Of a stretch of 55,010 nt of DNA, positions 1-9,600 are shown one piece after another. The notes beneath the pieces were generated by a model. It was given only the letters and a program-made list of their open reading frames with translations. It searched no databases and was not told the origin of the DNA. The stretch is from Parabacteroides sp. AM08-6 (GTDB taxonomy: Bacteria; Bacteroidota; Bacteroidia; Bacteroidales; Tannerellaceae). Position numbers and translations under genes: made by a program. The stretch spans positions 1-55,010 of the forward strand of contig NZ_QRMP01000019.1 of assembly GCF_003473295.1 (NCBI RefSeq). Reading direction: 5' to 3'. How positions within the stretch are numbered: position 1 is the stretch's first letter; each line of letters starts with the position of its first letter.

Positions 1-2049
1 TGTATTTGTTGTCAGGTAGTTGTCTGTTGCTTTTGTGGTCAGATATGCTACTTCTGCTTCCAATTGTTCTTCAATTGTACCTGTCAAAGCACTTTCTACT
101 ACATAATATTCACCATCGGCAGCAACCTTAAAGAATAACAGAACTGCATCTATGTTCTTTGAAACGACATATTTATTGCCAACTTTACCTAAGACCTTAC
201 CATCTTTAGTTTTGAAAGTATAAGCGGTAGCTAACAATTCGTCATTTACACCATATTTTGTTACTGTTCCTATTGTCGGATACAACATCAAGGAAGCATC
301 ATCTGCCTTTACACCCAGAACTGAGTCGGCTACTGTTGTTACATAGATGTTTGCACCGATACCGTTTACCAGACCTAATGCGAATTTCTTATAGTTTATA
401 TCAGCAGGATCGATTGCGAAATAATCAATAGCACCCTTCTCTGCATCAGCAGTTACGAATGCCAAAGTATCCAAATTACCCGTTGAATATAAACCATCGC
501 CTACTTCATATAATACATCACCCAATACTTCTTTTGTATAACGGTTCTGAACTTTCAGCTTATCGTCTTTTCCGGATACAACCCATACTTGGTAAGAGTT
601 GTCTGCAGAAGGTTCTGCGACATAACCTGTACCGTCTTTTTCGCACAAACCGTATACATAATATTTATCGTAGATCTTAACATCCGCATTTGCTTTGTCT
701 GCTGCCTTATTCTTGATAAAGTAGTAACCTACTTCAATGTTAGGATATACAGGTGCTGTAAATGCGTAAGGACGCAAAATACCTTCTACACGTTCATCTT
801 CTACAGCAAATACAGTAGAAACTAATTTCGTATTCTCCAATTTAGCTTGACCTAAAACGACTTCACCAGTTTTGTATTCATATTCACCAAGCGTCAAAGG
901 CCCATTACTAGGGTTGGCTTCTACTTCATAATAAGGAGCTTCGGTTGCATTTTCTTTATATTTCACGATAGAAGCCGGACGGAAGATAATACTATCGGCA
1001 TTACCTACTTCACGCATCAGAGTAAATACGCGCAGACCGTTCTTAGGGCTATCAGCATCCAATTTTTTAATAATCGTATCAGTATCCAAACCATAAGCAT
1101 AAACAGCATCATTATGTTTACCTGCGATATTATAACGAGCTGTATCGATTGTATAATATTTAGGGTTATCCAAACCGATTTGTGATACGGGCAGGAATGC
1201 AAATGTAGTTTCTGTTCCCTTAGGATCTTTTACAACTTCAAGTTTATCAGTTCCAGCATTATATTCAACCGGAACAATCTGGAAGTTCACCAATCCCTGG
1301 ATGTTCGTAGAACGGATACGAGAAGCTTTCAATTCTGAATAAGGGATGTTGTACATAGCGGTCAAGGCAGCTTCAACGCCATCATCCAGTGTCCACTGAC
1401 CAAAATCAGCAATATGTATACCAGTAAGACCTGCTAAGTCACCTAAAGACGTGGCCATATCAGAACTAAACTCAACCCTCGCTGTACGAACCATGTAAGC
1501 TTCAGATTTTTCCGTATAACGATAAGCTCCAACAGCGACAACAGAATCACCATCTTCTGTATGATACTTATAAGCGATAGTATAAGTATCATTATACGCA
1601 TCTACCGACCAATAAGAATTCTTATCCGTTGCTGCTACCACCTTAGCAGAATCAGTACTAGTAGCAAGACCATCATAGTTATCATTTTCAACCACTGCAG
1701 GTTGTTTCGGAGCATCATAAGCCATTACGACACCTGTTGCAACGTTTGTAAATTTATAATCTTTTTCACCTCTTGCATTTTCACGCACTGTAATTTTCCA
1801 ACTAACAGAGTCTATCTTTGCTTTTGTATCCAGCACATAATCACTCTGTTTAGCAGTAACAATACCATTATCTCCTTGTGCTTTCAAATAAGTGGAAAAA
1901 AGATTAGAGCCCTGAGATTCATCGAAGGCATTCTTCACAAAAACGACATCTCCTGTTTTTAATTCAGTAGGGGCTATAGTCTCCGCAAACGCCCCGACAC
2001 TACCGGCCAGCAGGACACTGGCCAAAAGAGTAGAAATTCTTTTGTTCAT
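1..2049 (-). CDS. Large secreted protein, DUF6383-like, N-terminal part
   Basis: Translating the minus strand from the ATG at 2047-2049 gives 683 uninterrupted codons that run off the left edge, so the C-terminus is missing. The protein starts with a signal peptide (MNKRISTLLASVLLAGSVGA, then FAET), so it is exported. The rest is a long, Asp/Thr/Tyr-rich, probably beta-rich sequence with no catalytic motif that I recognise. It resembles the large secreted proteins of Parabacteroides that carry a C-terminal DUF6383 domain, but that domain would lie outside the window, so the family call rests on overall style. A -7-like box with one mismatch (TAATTTCG, minus strand, 2081-2088) lies about 32 bp upstream. 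The reading frame and export are clear; the function is unknown. Confidence 0.7.
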   Translation of the reverse strand, partial: MNKRISTLLASVLLAGSVGAFAETIAPTELKTGDVVFVKNAFDESQGSNLFSTYLKAQGDNGIVTAKQSDYVLDTKAKIDSVSWKITVRENARGEKDYKFTNVATGVVMAYDAPKQPAVVENDNYDGLATSTDSAKVVAATDKNSYWSVDAYNDTYTIAYKYHTEDGDSVVAVGAYRYTEKSEAYMVRTARVEFSSDMATSLGDLAGLTGIHIADFGQWTLDDGVEAALTAMYNIPYSELKASRIRSTNIQGLVNFQIVPVEYNAGTDKLEVVKDPKGTETTFAFLPVSQIGLDNPKYYTIDTARYNIAGKHNDAVYAYGLDTDTIIKKLDADSPKNGLRVFTLMREVGNADSIIFRPASIVKYKENATEAPYYEVEANPSNGPLTLGEYEYKTGEVVLGQAKLENTKLVSTVFAVEDERVEGILRPYAFTAPVYPNIEVGYYFIKNKAADKANADVKIYDKYYVYGLCEKDGTGYVAEPSADNSYQVWVVSGKDDKLKVQNRYTKEVLGDVLYEVGDGLYSTGNLDTLAFVTADAEKGAIDYFAIDPADINYKKFALGLVNGIGANIYVTTVADSVLGVKADDASLMLYPTIGTVTKYGVNDELLATAYTFKTKDGKVLGKVGNKYVVSKNIDAVLLFFKVAADGEYYVVESALTGTIEEQLEAEVAYLTTKATDNYLTTNT

Positions 2050-2300
2050 AATTCTAAATTTAATATTAATAATAATGTATCGAAATTAAAAAGTTCACTA
2101 TCCCGCACGTTGTTAAATTCTGTATAATGACTAAATAAAACGTACGTTTATTTTTGGCATTTTTTTTGCGTTTTTGAAAGTTCGTATAAGAAAGGTGGTT
2201 TTTCGTACATCATAAGCTATCTGATTGATAAGAAAGCATATAGAAAAAATAAATTTCTTCTGGAAAATAGTTGTCAGTTTAAAACTTATCCGTATTTTTG

Positions 2301-2332
2301 TGACGAAAATAAACGTACGTTTTTTTTCGTCA
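2301..2332. promoter_or_regulatory. 32-bp imperfect palindrome with a twin core upstream
   Basis: The outer arms TGACGAAAA (2301-2309) and TTTTCGTCA (2324-2332) flank the core AAACGTACGTTT (2311-2322); only the pair 2310/2323 is mismatched. The same 12-bp core recurs at 2138-2149. A plus-strand -7 box TATTTTTG (2293-2300) with TTG 19 bp upstream (2271-2273) sits directly before it, so the palindrome would cover the start site of a rightward transcript. This looks like an operator for a dimeric regulator, but no target gene is identified. Confidence 0.45.
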
Positions 2333-3062
2333 TTCTTACCATTCTTCTATCTTATTGTATATCAACACTTTTTATCGTTTTTACCCCCTATTCCGACCCC
2401 CTAAAATCAGCACTTTTTTCAATTTCCGGTTTTTGTTCATAATCACTTGTTAATCAATATGTAGAAACTATTTCCTGAAGTATTAGAACACCTTGATTTT
2501 TCGCGTTTTTCGCAAAAGAGCAAAAAAACGAGGTTTCGAGGCCTGAAAATCCATCGTTTTCAAGCTTGACTATTCCCCCTAAAATTGGGACTCCCCATCC
2601 TATTGAATATACGAATATCAGAAATACCTAATAGGACCACAGTACACGACAAAAAATATGTCATACAAAATCATCTGCCTTTTTCTTACCTCTACCGATT
2701 GACAGTATGCTCTCTATTTAAGCATTTTACTATCGGAATAATACGTCAAAAAAGGTTACATGTGCGGGTAATTCATTTTACCCGCCATACTAATCCCATT
2801 TAGTCGCTATGATAGTGACATTTTGATAATCGGGCAAATCTCTGCATTGTTATCTCATAAAGCAGAAGTCGAGCTTATAAACAACCAGATAAGTGTACTT
2901 TCCACTATATCATCTCTTCCTGTAGTGCTATTTTGGCATAGTTATTCTCATTTTTTAAAAAAAAGAAAAGACCAATGAGTAAAAGAAGATTAGCTGATAG
3001 AATTAAGTCCCTGTAATCTGTATCCAATCAATATCGAGAAATAACAGACAATTCCCCTTCTG

Positions 3063-3077
3063 ACACAAACTTTGTGT
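3063..3077. promoter_or_regulatory. Palindrome upstream of kdgK
   Basis: ACACAAA and TTTGTGT are separated by one base, forming a perfect 15-bp dyad. It is about 50-65 bp upstream of the kdgK -7 box, where an activator of a sugar-acid operon could bind. No cognate regulator is encoded nearby. The palindrome is visible; its function is inferred. Confidence 0.35.
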
Positions 3078-3128
3078 TAATTAATATGTTTTCGCACACA
3101 CAACGCGAGTATTTAAAAAATATTCTCC

Positions 3129-3136
3129 TATTTTTG
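3129..3136 (+). promoter_or_regulatory. -7 box of the kdgK promoter
   Basis: TATTTTTG matches the Bacteroidetes -7 consensus TAnnTTTG exactly and lies 28 bp before the kdgK ATG. No clear -33 TTTG is seen at the usual spacing. Confidence 0.55.
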
Positions 3137-3164
3137 TGAGCAGAATACATTATAAACCATTGAT

Positions 3165-4208
3165 ATGGATAAAAAAGTAATAACCTTTGGAGAAATCATG
3201 CTCAGGCTGGCTACGCCGGACTATCTCCGTTTTTGTCAGAGTGATAAATTGAATGCCACCTTTGGAGGAGGAGAAGCCAATGTGGCTGTGTCATTAGCCA
3301 ATTACGGTATCCCGACAGAGTTTGTAACCCGTTTGCCCGAAAACGACATCGCACGCGCTTGCGTAATGGATTTACGTAAATATGGTGTCGGAACCTCACA
3401 CATCGTATACGGAGGGGAACGCTTAGGGATTTATTTTCTGGAAACAGGCGCCGTAGCCCGCGCCAGCAAAGTGGTTTACGACCGCGCTCACTCTGCTATT
3501 TCCGAAATCACACCGGGCATGGTCGACTGGGAAGAAGTTTTTAAAGAGGCTGCCTGGTTTCATTGGACAGGTATCACACCGGCTATCTCGCAAGGAGCTG
3601 CCGATGCTTGCCTGGAAGCTATACAGGTGGCAAACCGTATGGGAATACCGGTATCGTGCGATTTGAATTACCGGAAAAACCTGTGGAAGTACGGAAAGAC
3701 AGCCGGTGAAGTAATGCCGGATTTGGTGGCCGGCTGCGATGTAATCCTGGGAAACGAGGAAGATGCCGAAAAAGTGTTCGGTATCAAGCCGGAAGGTTTC
3801 GATGTCGCACAAACGGAGGGAGAGGTAAACGCTGCCGAGTTTGAATCCGTATGCCGGCAACTCATGACGAAGTTTCCACGGGCCAAAAAGGTTATTATCA
3901 CCCTGCGCGGTTCCATCAATGCCAATCACAACACTTGGGGAGGCGTTTTGTATGCTGACGGCAAACTATACCAGTCCCGCCGCTACGATATCACACATAT
4001 CGTAGACCGTGTAGGCGGAGGAGACTCCTTTATGGGTGGTCTCATTTACGGCCTGCTGACTTATCCTTCCGATGACCGGCAAGCACTCGATTTTGCCGTA
4101 GCTGCTTCTTGCCTGAAACACACGATTTACGGTGATTTCAACCAAGTGACTGTCGATGAAGTTGAAAAGTTAATGAAGGGAGATGCCTCGGGACGTGTTT
4201 CACGATAA
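3165..4208 (+). CDS. kdgK: 2-dehydro-3-deoxygluconate kinase, PfkB family
   Basis: This 347-residue cytosolic kinase should phosphorylate 2-keto-3-deoxygluconate with ATP to KDPG, the substrate of the aldolase encoded next. The N-terminus begins with the PfkB-type ITFGEIMLRL strand. GGGEANVAVSLA (residues 34-45) is the sugar-binding glycine-rich region. DRVGGGDSFMGG (281-292) is PfkB signature 2, with D287 as the predicted catalytic base. The length is normal for the family. The start ATG follows a -7 box by 28 bp. PfkB kinases vary in substrate, but the neighbours eda and uxaC make KDG by far the best choice. Confidence 0.9.
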   Translation: MDKKVITFGEIMLRLATPDYLRFCQSDKLNATFGGGEANVAVSLANYGIPTEFVTRLPENDIARACVMDLRKYGVGTSHIVYGGERLGIYFLETGAVARASKVVYDRAHSAISEITPGMVDWEEVFKEAAWFHWTGITPAISQGAADACLEAIQVANRMGIPVSCDLNYRKNLWKYGKTAGEVMPDLVAGCDVILGNEEDAEKVFGIKPEGFDVAQTEGEVNAAEFESVCRQLMTKFPRAKKVIITLRGSINANHNTWGGVLYADGKLYQSRRYDITHIVDRVGGGDSFMGGLIYGLLTYPSDDRQALDFAVAASCLKHTIYGDFNQVTVDEVEKLMKGDASGRVSR

Positions 4209-4223
4209 AACCCATCCGAAAGC

Positions 4224-4270
4224 AGGAAAAGAACTTTCCTTTCTGGAAAAAGGCAACATCCTTTTCCGGA
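4224..4270 (+). other. Two adjacent hairpins downstream of kdgK
   Basis: A first hairpin pairs AGGAAA (4224-4229) with TTTCCT (4235-4240). A second, longer one pairs TCTGGAAAAAGG (4242-4253) with CCTTTTCCGGA (4260-4270), with one bulged A and a G-U pair. Neither is followed by a good U-tract, so they may stabilise the kdgK mRNA 3' end or attenuate rather than act as a classical terminator. Confidence 0.45.
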
Positions 4271-4397
4271 AAAGGTCAGTAGCTCCGAACAATTTCGTCC
4301 CATGCAAATATTCTAACCAGAATATGGAAAGATAAAAAGACATCTGTTGAATACAAGAAACACAATTGTCTTTTTTACTTTCAACATATATTGAAAG

Positions 4398-4405
4398 TAT
4401 ATTTG
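4398..4405 (+). promoter_or_regulatory. -7 box of the eda promoter
   Basis: TATATTTG is an exact TAnnTTTG match. It predicts a transcript starting near 4412 with a leader of about 90 nt, so eda and uxaC can be expressed apart from kdgK. Confidence 0.55.
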
Positions 4406-4415
4406 CATGGTAGCG

Positions 4416-4454
4416 TTGACGAATAAACACAGGACGATTCTTTATATTCGTCGA
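4416..4454 (+). promoter_or_regulatory. Inverted repeat in the eda leader
   Basis: GACGAATA (4418-4425) and TATTCGTC (4445-4452) are perfect inverted copies, extended on the outside by one G-U and one U-A pair. The element begins at about +5 of the predicted eda transcript. It could be a DNA operator or an RNA stem; the sequence alone cannot separate the two. Confidence 0.4.
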
Positions 4455-4501
4455 ATGCTCTTTAAGAAAAGAAAGTAATAACTGTTTATAAATTTATCAT
4501 C

Positions 4502-5170
4502 ATGGCACGATTTAACAAAATGCAGGTACTGGATGCCATCATCAGCACCGGAATGGTTCCTGTTTATTACAATAAAGAGGCTGAAATAGCCAAGCAGGTA
4601 GTAAAAGCCTGTTACGAAGGGGGTGTACGTGCTTTCGAATTTACCAACCGTGGGGATTTCGCACACGAAGTATTTGCGGAACTGAACAAGTTTGTGGTAA
4701 AAGATTGCCCGGAATTGATACTGGGTGTCGGCTCCGTAGTGGATGCCGGAACAGCAGCCTTGTATTTGCAGCTGGGGGCGAACTTCGTAGTCGGACCGTT
4801 ATTCAACCCCGAAGTAGCCAAAGTGTGCAACCGCCGTCTGGTTCCTTATACACCGGGATGCGGTTCCGTTTCGGAAATAGGTTTCGCGCAGGAAGCAGGT
4901 TGCGACCTATGCAAGATATTTCCGGCGGGAAACGTAGGAGGACCGTCGTTCGTTAAAAACATGAAAGCTCCGATGCCCTGGTCTCTTATCATGGCGACCG
5001 GTGCGGTGGAACCGACCGAAGAAAATCTCTCGGCATGGTTCAAGGCAGGGGTCACCTGTGTAGGTATGGGCTCCAAACTTTTCCCGAAAGAGATGATTGC
5101 CGGTGGCAATTGGGAAGGCATCAGCACACTTTGCCGGGAGGCTTTATCCATTATCAAAAAATACCGTTGA
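4502..5170 (+). CDS. eda: KDPG/KHG aldolase
   Basis: The 222-residue class I aldolase cleaves 2-keto-3-deoxy-6-phosphogluconate into pyruvate and glyceraldehyde-3-phosphate. The Schiff-base lysine is K138 in [12 protein letters not shown], and the pyruvate-binding glutamate is E46 in FEFTNRG. The GMVPVYY start and the phosphate-binding [10 protein letters not shown] and [11 protein letters not shown] segments are also as expected. It lies 293 bp after kdgK, with its own -7 box, and 20 bp before uxaC, so eda and uxaC are probably cotranscribed. It completes hexuronate breakdown together with KdgK. Confidence 0.93.
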   Translation: MARFNKMQVLDAIISTGMVPVYYNKEAEIAKQVVKACYEGGVRAFEFTNRGDFAHEVFAELNKFVVKDCPELILGVGSVVDAGTAALYLQLGANFVVGPLFNPEVAKVCNRRLVPYTPGCGSVSEIGFAQEAGCDLCKIFPAGNVGGPSFVKNMKAPMPWSLIMATGAVEPTEENLSAWFKAGVTCVGMGSKLFPKEMIAGGNWEGISTLCREALSIIKKYR

Positions 5171-5190
5171 ATTATGTAACCTCTAATATC

Positions 5191-6594
5191 ATGAAAACAT
5201 TCCTTGATTCTAATTTCCTACTCCAAACGGAGACAGCTCAAAAGCTCTATCATGCGCATGCATCCAAAATGCCGATTATCGACTATCACTGTCATCTTAG
5301 CCCGCAACAAATAGCCGATAATCACAAGTTTGCCGACCTGACGGAAATCTGGTTGGGCGGCGACCATTACAAATGGCGTGTTATGCGTGCCAACGGTGTC
5401 CCGGAAGAATACGTCACAGGAGACAAACCAGCATACGAAAAATTCGAGAAATGGGCGGAAACCCTTCAATATGCGATGCGCAATCCGCTCTATCATTGGA
5501 CACATCTCGAGCTAAGTCGTATTTTCGGAGTCGATAAAGTGTTGAATCCGGCTACCGCCCGCGAAATCTACGATGAATGTACGGCTAAGCTGCAAACAGC
5601 GGAGTTCCGCGCGCAAGCCATCATGGAACGCATGCATGTGGAGGTGGTCTGTACAACCGACGACCCTGTCGATAATCTGGAATATCATGCCGCTATCCGC
5701 AAAAGCAACCTGAAAACGAAAGTTCTTCCCGCCTGGCGTCCGGACAAAGCGATGGCCATCGAAAACGTTGCCGCCTACAACGATTATCTGACTAAACTGG
5801 AAGCCGTTGCAGACATCACCATCCTGAATTTCAAGGACCTGCTGAATGCGCTCCGGAAACGGCACGATTTCTTCGCCTCGCAAGGATGCTGTCTTTCCGA
5901 CCACGGGCTAAGCACCTTTTATGCAACCCCTTACACGGATGCCGAAATAGAAACAATCTTCCTGAAAGCCCGTATGAAGAAGGAGTTGACAGCAGAAGAA
6001 ACCGACAAATTCCGTTCAGCCATGTTATACGAATTGGCACTGATGGATGCCCAAAGCAACTGGGTACAACAATTCCATATCGGTGCAACCCGCAACAACA
6101 ATGCCCGCATGTTCAAAAAGCTCGGTCCCGACACCGGTTACGATGCCATTGGCGATGCCGAAGTAGCCACCCCGCTGGCCCGTTTCCTGAGTCGTCTGGA
6201 TGAAGAAGGGGCTTTGGCCAAATCCATCTTCTACAATCTGAATCCACGCGACAACGAACTGATGGTCAGTACCATCTACAGCTTCAACGACGGTACGGTT
6301 CCCGGAAAGATGCAATACGGCTCCGGCTGGTGGTTCTTAGACCAGATACACGGCATGGAAAAACAAATAAACGTACTTTCCGATTTAGGGCTTTTAAGTC
6401 GTTTTGTCGGAATGCTGACCGACTCCCGCAGTTTCCTGTCGTATCCGCGTCATGAATACTTCCGCCGTATCCTGTGCAATATCTTGGGCCGGGAAGTAGA
6501 AAACGGCATGTTACCAGCCTCGGAACTGCCGTTCTTAGGCAAAATGGTAGAAGACATCAGCTACAATAATGCAAAACAATATTTCGGATTTTAA
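5191..6594 (+). CDS. uxaC: Glucuronate/galacturonate isomerase
   Basis: UxaC converts D-glucuronate to D-fructuronate and D-galacturonate to D-tagaturonate, the entry step of hexuronate use. The protein is 467 residues, as usual for the family, and belongs to the amidohydrolase-fold group. The metal-binding segment IIDYHCHLSPQQIA is near the N-terminus, and CTTDDPVDNLEYH and HIGATRNNN are family motifs. The frame is open from further upstream, but that extension overlaps eda out of frame; the ATG at 5191, 20 bp after eda, gives the normal N-terminus MKTFLDSNFLL. It is followed by a clear terminator, so it ends the unit. Confidence 0.94.
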   Translation: MKTFLDSNFLLQTETAQKLYHAHASKMPIIDYHCHLSPQQIADNHKFADLTEIWLGGDHYKWRVMRANGVPEEYVTGDKPAYEKFEKWAETLQYAMRNPLYHWTHLELSRIFGVDKVLNPATAREIYDECTAKLQTAEFRAQAIMERMHVEVVCTTDDPVDNLEYHAAIRKSNLKTKVLPAWRPDKAMAIENVAAYNDYLTKLEAVADITILNFKDLLNALRKRHDFFASQGCCLSDHGLSTFYATPYTDAEIETIFLKARMKKELTAEETDKFRSAMLYELALMDAQSNWVQQFHIGATRNNNARMFKKLGPDTGYDAIGDAEVATPLARFLSRLDEEGALAKSIFYNLNPRDNELMVSTIYSFNDGTVPGKMQYGSGWWFLDQIHGMEKQINVLSDLGLLSRFVGMLTDSRSFLSYPRHEYFRRILCNILGREVENGMLPASELPFLGKMVEDISYNNAKQYFGF

Positions 6595-6618
6595 ACCCTA
6601 TCGATGACCATAAAAAAA

Positions 6619-6653
6619 TAAGACCGCCTCGACTGGGGACGGTCTTTTTTTTA
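6619..6653 (+). terminator. Rho-independent terminator after uxaC
   Basis: AGACCG (6621-6626) pairs with CGGTCT (6640-6645). The stem continues past a bulged A with CCTC pairing GGGG, and a run of T follows directly (6645-6652). Confidence 0.85.
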
Positions 6654-6667
6654 TATTGCACGAAAGA

Positions 6668-9600
6668 TTATCGTTTACGGGCAGCTTCCTTCGCTTTCTG
6701 GGCTTCACGACGCTCTTTTTCTTTCTTCTTCAGCTTTTCCTTATATTCGCGTTCTTTCTGTTTGCGTTCTTTCTCCTTCTGCTTCAAACGGTTCTTGTAT
6801 TCACGTTCTTTCTGCTTGCGGAGTTCTTCGCGCGCTTTCTCTTTCGCTTTACGGTCGGCCTGCTGTTGCTTCATTTTTGTCTTACGGTCGAGTTCGAGCT
6901 TTTTCTCCTGTTCGGCTTTTGCTTTCAGGCGAGCCTCGTCTTCGGCTTTCTGCTTTTTCAGAAGCTCTTCATTCTCTTTCGCAGCACGTTCCTGCATTTC
7001 TTTCTTAGCTTTTTGTTCAGCTTCAAAAGCCTCGCGCTCCTCTTTTTTACGTGCTTCTTCCTCGGCTGCTTCACGCTTGCGGATTTCTTCAATCTCTTTC
7101 AGTGTCAGTTCCTTCGGTTGTTCTACCGGAGTGGAAACAGCAGGAAGCGTATCTTCGGTGACAGGAACAATCGTATCGGTTGTTACAGGCAGAATAGTTA
7201 CCGTATCCACCGGTTGTTCTACCGGGACTACAACCTCCGGAATGACTGGAGGCACCGTATCTTTCGGTTGTTCTTTCGGACGAACCGTCTTAATAGGTTT
7301 CACCGTATCCGGTTCTGTAGCAGGTTCTACAACCGGCTCCATCATTTCATCTTCCGGTTCCTTATCTTCCTCTACAGCAGAATCCTCAGCTTCGGCATCC
7401 ATCCGGGCCTTCCAGCGGGCAGCAAGTTCAGGAGCGACTTCGCCAAAGTTTTCTTCAAAGAAGGCAACGTATTCTTCCAACGTCTTCCCACGCATCAAAG
7501 TTTCGTAGTTATCGTCGGAAATAGGCAGGATGGCTACATTCTTATCCAACGCATTCGCATAGCCGTCTTTGCCGTATATCATCTTATAATATTGCAAGAT
7601 TTCGTCGAAGTTATAGAAACCGCTTATGATAAGCATACTCATCGGACCGGCTTCTTCGAAACTCAAATCAAACTCTTTTACCATAAAGTTCGCAAAGTTG
7701 TAGGCGGCTACAGCAAACAAGAGTTGGTTTTTATCCACACTTCCGGTCGGATACATCAGAAGCATCCGGTAAGAAGTATTAGGTTCGGGATTAAATGTGC
7801 GAGCCGAGTCGGCAGCCGAAAGCGTACCATCATCCCCGACACCGAAACGCAAATTCCAAGTCATACCCGTAATTCCGCCTTGCACCATCGTCCGTCCGCG
7901 CAGGACACCTTTCAGCATCTCACCGGCCAATTCCGTCACATCTGCCGAAGGATACTTCTCCACCAGCGCTTTCAAAGCATTCTTAAACCCTTCGGCATCA
8001 CCGGCTTGTACATAAGTCAACGCATCCAAGAACATGAATTTCGGCATCAGGGTAGCCAACGGATATTTCTCGCTCACCTGACGGTAATTCCGGCGCACGG
8101 AAACGGTATCCCCTTTCAGGTAACGGTCGTAAGTAGCCTGGTAGATAGAGTCCTGCACGACGTCCATCATCCGGATGTTATATTCGTAATTCGGGTCGGC
8201 AATGGCTATCGCATAATCCGATTCCGGGAAAGCAGCTATCAGCTTGTTTTTATATTCGGTAGCCACTGCCGTATTGTTGGAGCGGAGTGCCATCAAATAA
8301 ACCTGATAATAACTTTCCAAGCGGTGCTGATTATCCGGGAAACGGCGTTCCAACTCTCCAAAGGCTTCGATAGACAAAGGAATATCTTCCAGCTTGTCCT
8401 TGTAAATCATGGCCATATTATACAGGCCGTCTTCTATAATCACATTCGAGGCATCCACATCTTCAGGTGTGAGAGGAAGCTGTTGGATATAATATTCGCG
8501 CGTTTTCGGATCATCGGCGGCAACTTCCGGCAGGCCGGCTTCCAATGAATCGGACACCATCGCTTCCCCTTCCGCACCGGCAATTGTCTCCTGCGTGTCA
8601 ACGTTTTCATCCGCCATGTTTTCGTCGAAAGTAGACATTTCCTTCTTACGGCGGCGCCAGTTATCTTCGAGTGTACGGCGACCCCATTTGCGTTGGAATT
8701 GTGTTTTACCCTGTGCGACAGTTTGCGGATTATAGAAATAGAAGGTAGCACCACCGGTTGTTGTCGGCAGCGTAATCCCCCCTGTCTCCGTTCCGGGACG
8801 GTCTATTCCGTTCCCTTGCGCTTCCTGATTAGCCAGATAAGCATCTTTTTCAGCGAGAGCTTTTGCTTCTTCCTCCTCTTTTTTGACCTTTTCAATAATT
8901 TTATCGATGACAGCCAAACGTTCACCTTCCGGCATTTTTGCCAAAGTCTGCAAACTATCCTGCAAATGGACGGCCTCCACGTGTACGACCAACTCATCCA
9001 ATACAGATGAAAGTTTAGCTACACGTTCGTAATCTTTATATTCTTTTTGTATACCGGACAATGCGCCACTGAAACAAGGTTGTGCTTTCACATAATCGCG
9101 CATCTTGAAGTAGATGTCCCCCAACCGTATCTGGCAGACTGCTTTATCCAAGCCATTCTGTGTACTTTTCTCGATGCCCGACTGATAATTCAGGATGGCA
9201 TTTGTCGTATCTTCCCGGCTCAAATACACATTCCCGAGAGCATAATAAACCTGATCCAACAAGTCTTTGTTTTTATCGCTTTTCGCCATCTGGTTAAGCA
9301 TCTTTACCACCTTCTGATAATTATTCCCGGTGAAAACCTCGGTCTGGCGGATACGAGCGGCAAATTCCAGTTCATACGGCGGATTAGCTTTAGCCACTTC
9401 CCCAAACATCTGGTATGCCAAGCCATTCTGTTCCTGTTCCGCATAAATCTGTCCCAACAAATATTTCATCCGCGTACGCTGGCGCTTGTTTTTTTCCGCC
9501 TTGATAGCTGTTTTGAAATAAGGGACAGCTTCTCCATATTGCTTATTTTTCACCAGGTAATCGGCATATACGGCAGCATATTGTTTCAGGTTTTTACGGG

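Larger units (their letters stand above)
2050..3164. other. Long AT-rich intergenic region with palindromes
   Basis: No convincing gene is seen in these 1115 bp between the divergent secreted-protein gene and kdgK. It holds two copies of the palindrome AAACGTACGTTT (2138-2149 and 2311-2322), two plus-strand TATTTTTG -7 boxes (2149-2156 and 2293-2300), a hairpin-like stretch near 2503-2530, an 8-bp stem (GCGGGTAA 2764-2771 with TTACCCGC 2778-2785), and the palindrome ACACAAAcTTTGTGT at 3063-3077. A 72-codon open frame at 2585-2803 shows no protein-like features. Confidence 0.6.

Noticed and set aside
459..1962. Several short plus-strand and minus-strand frames inside the secreted-protein gene
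   Set aside because: One uninterrupted 683-codon frame with a signal peptide covers the region, so these are shadows.
2585..2803. 72-codon open frame upstream of kdgK
   Set aside because: No conserved features and no promoter of its own; it is crossed by a hairpin-like inverted repeat.
5035..5190. N-terminal extension of uxaC
   Set aside because: It overlaps eda in another frame; the ATG at 5191 gives the normal UxaC N-terminus.
6656..8548. 630-codon plus-strand open frame opposite porW
   Set aside because: It is the complement of a Lys/Glu-rich coding region, gives an implausible Phe/Leu-rich then Arg/His-rich protein, and has no family motif.
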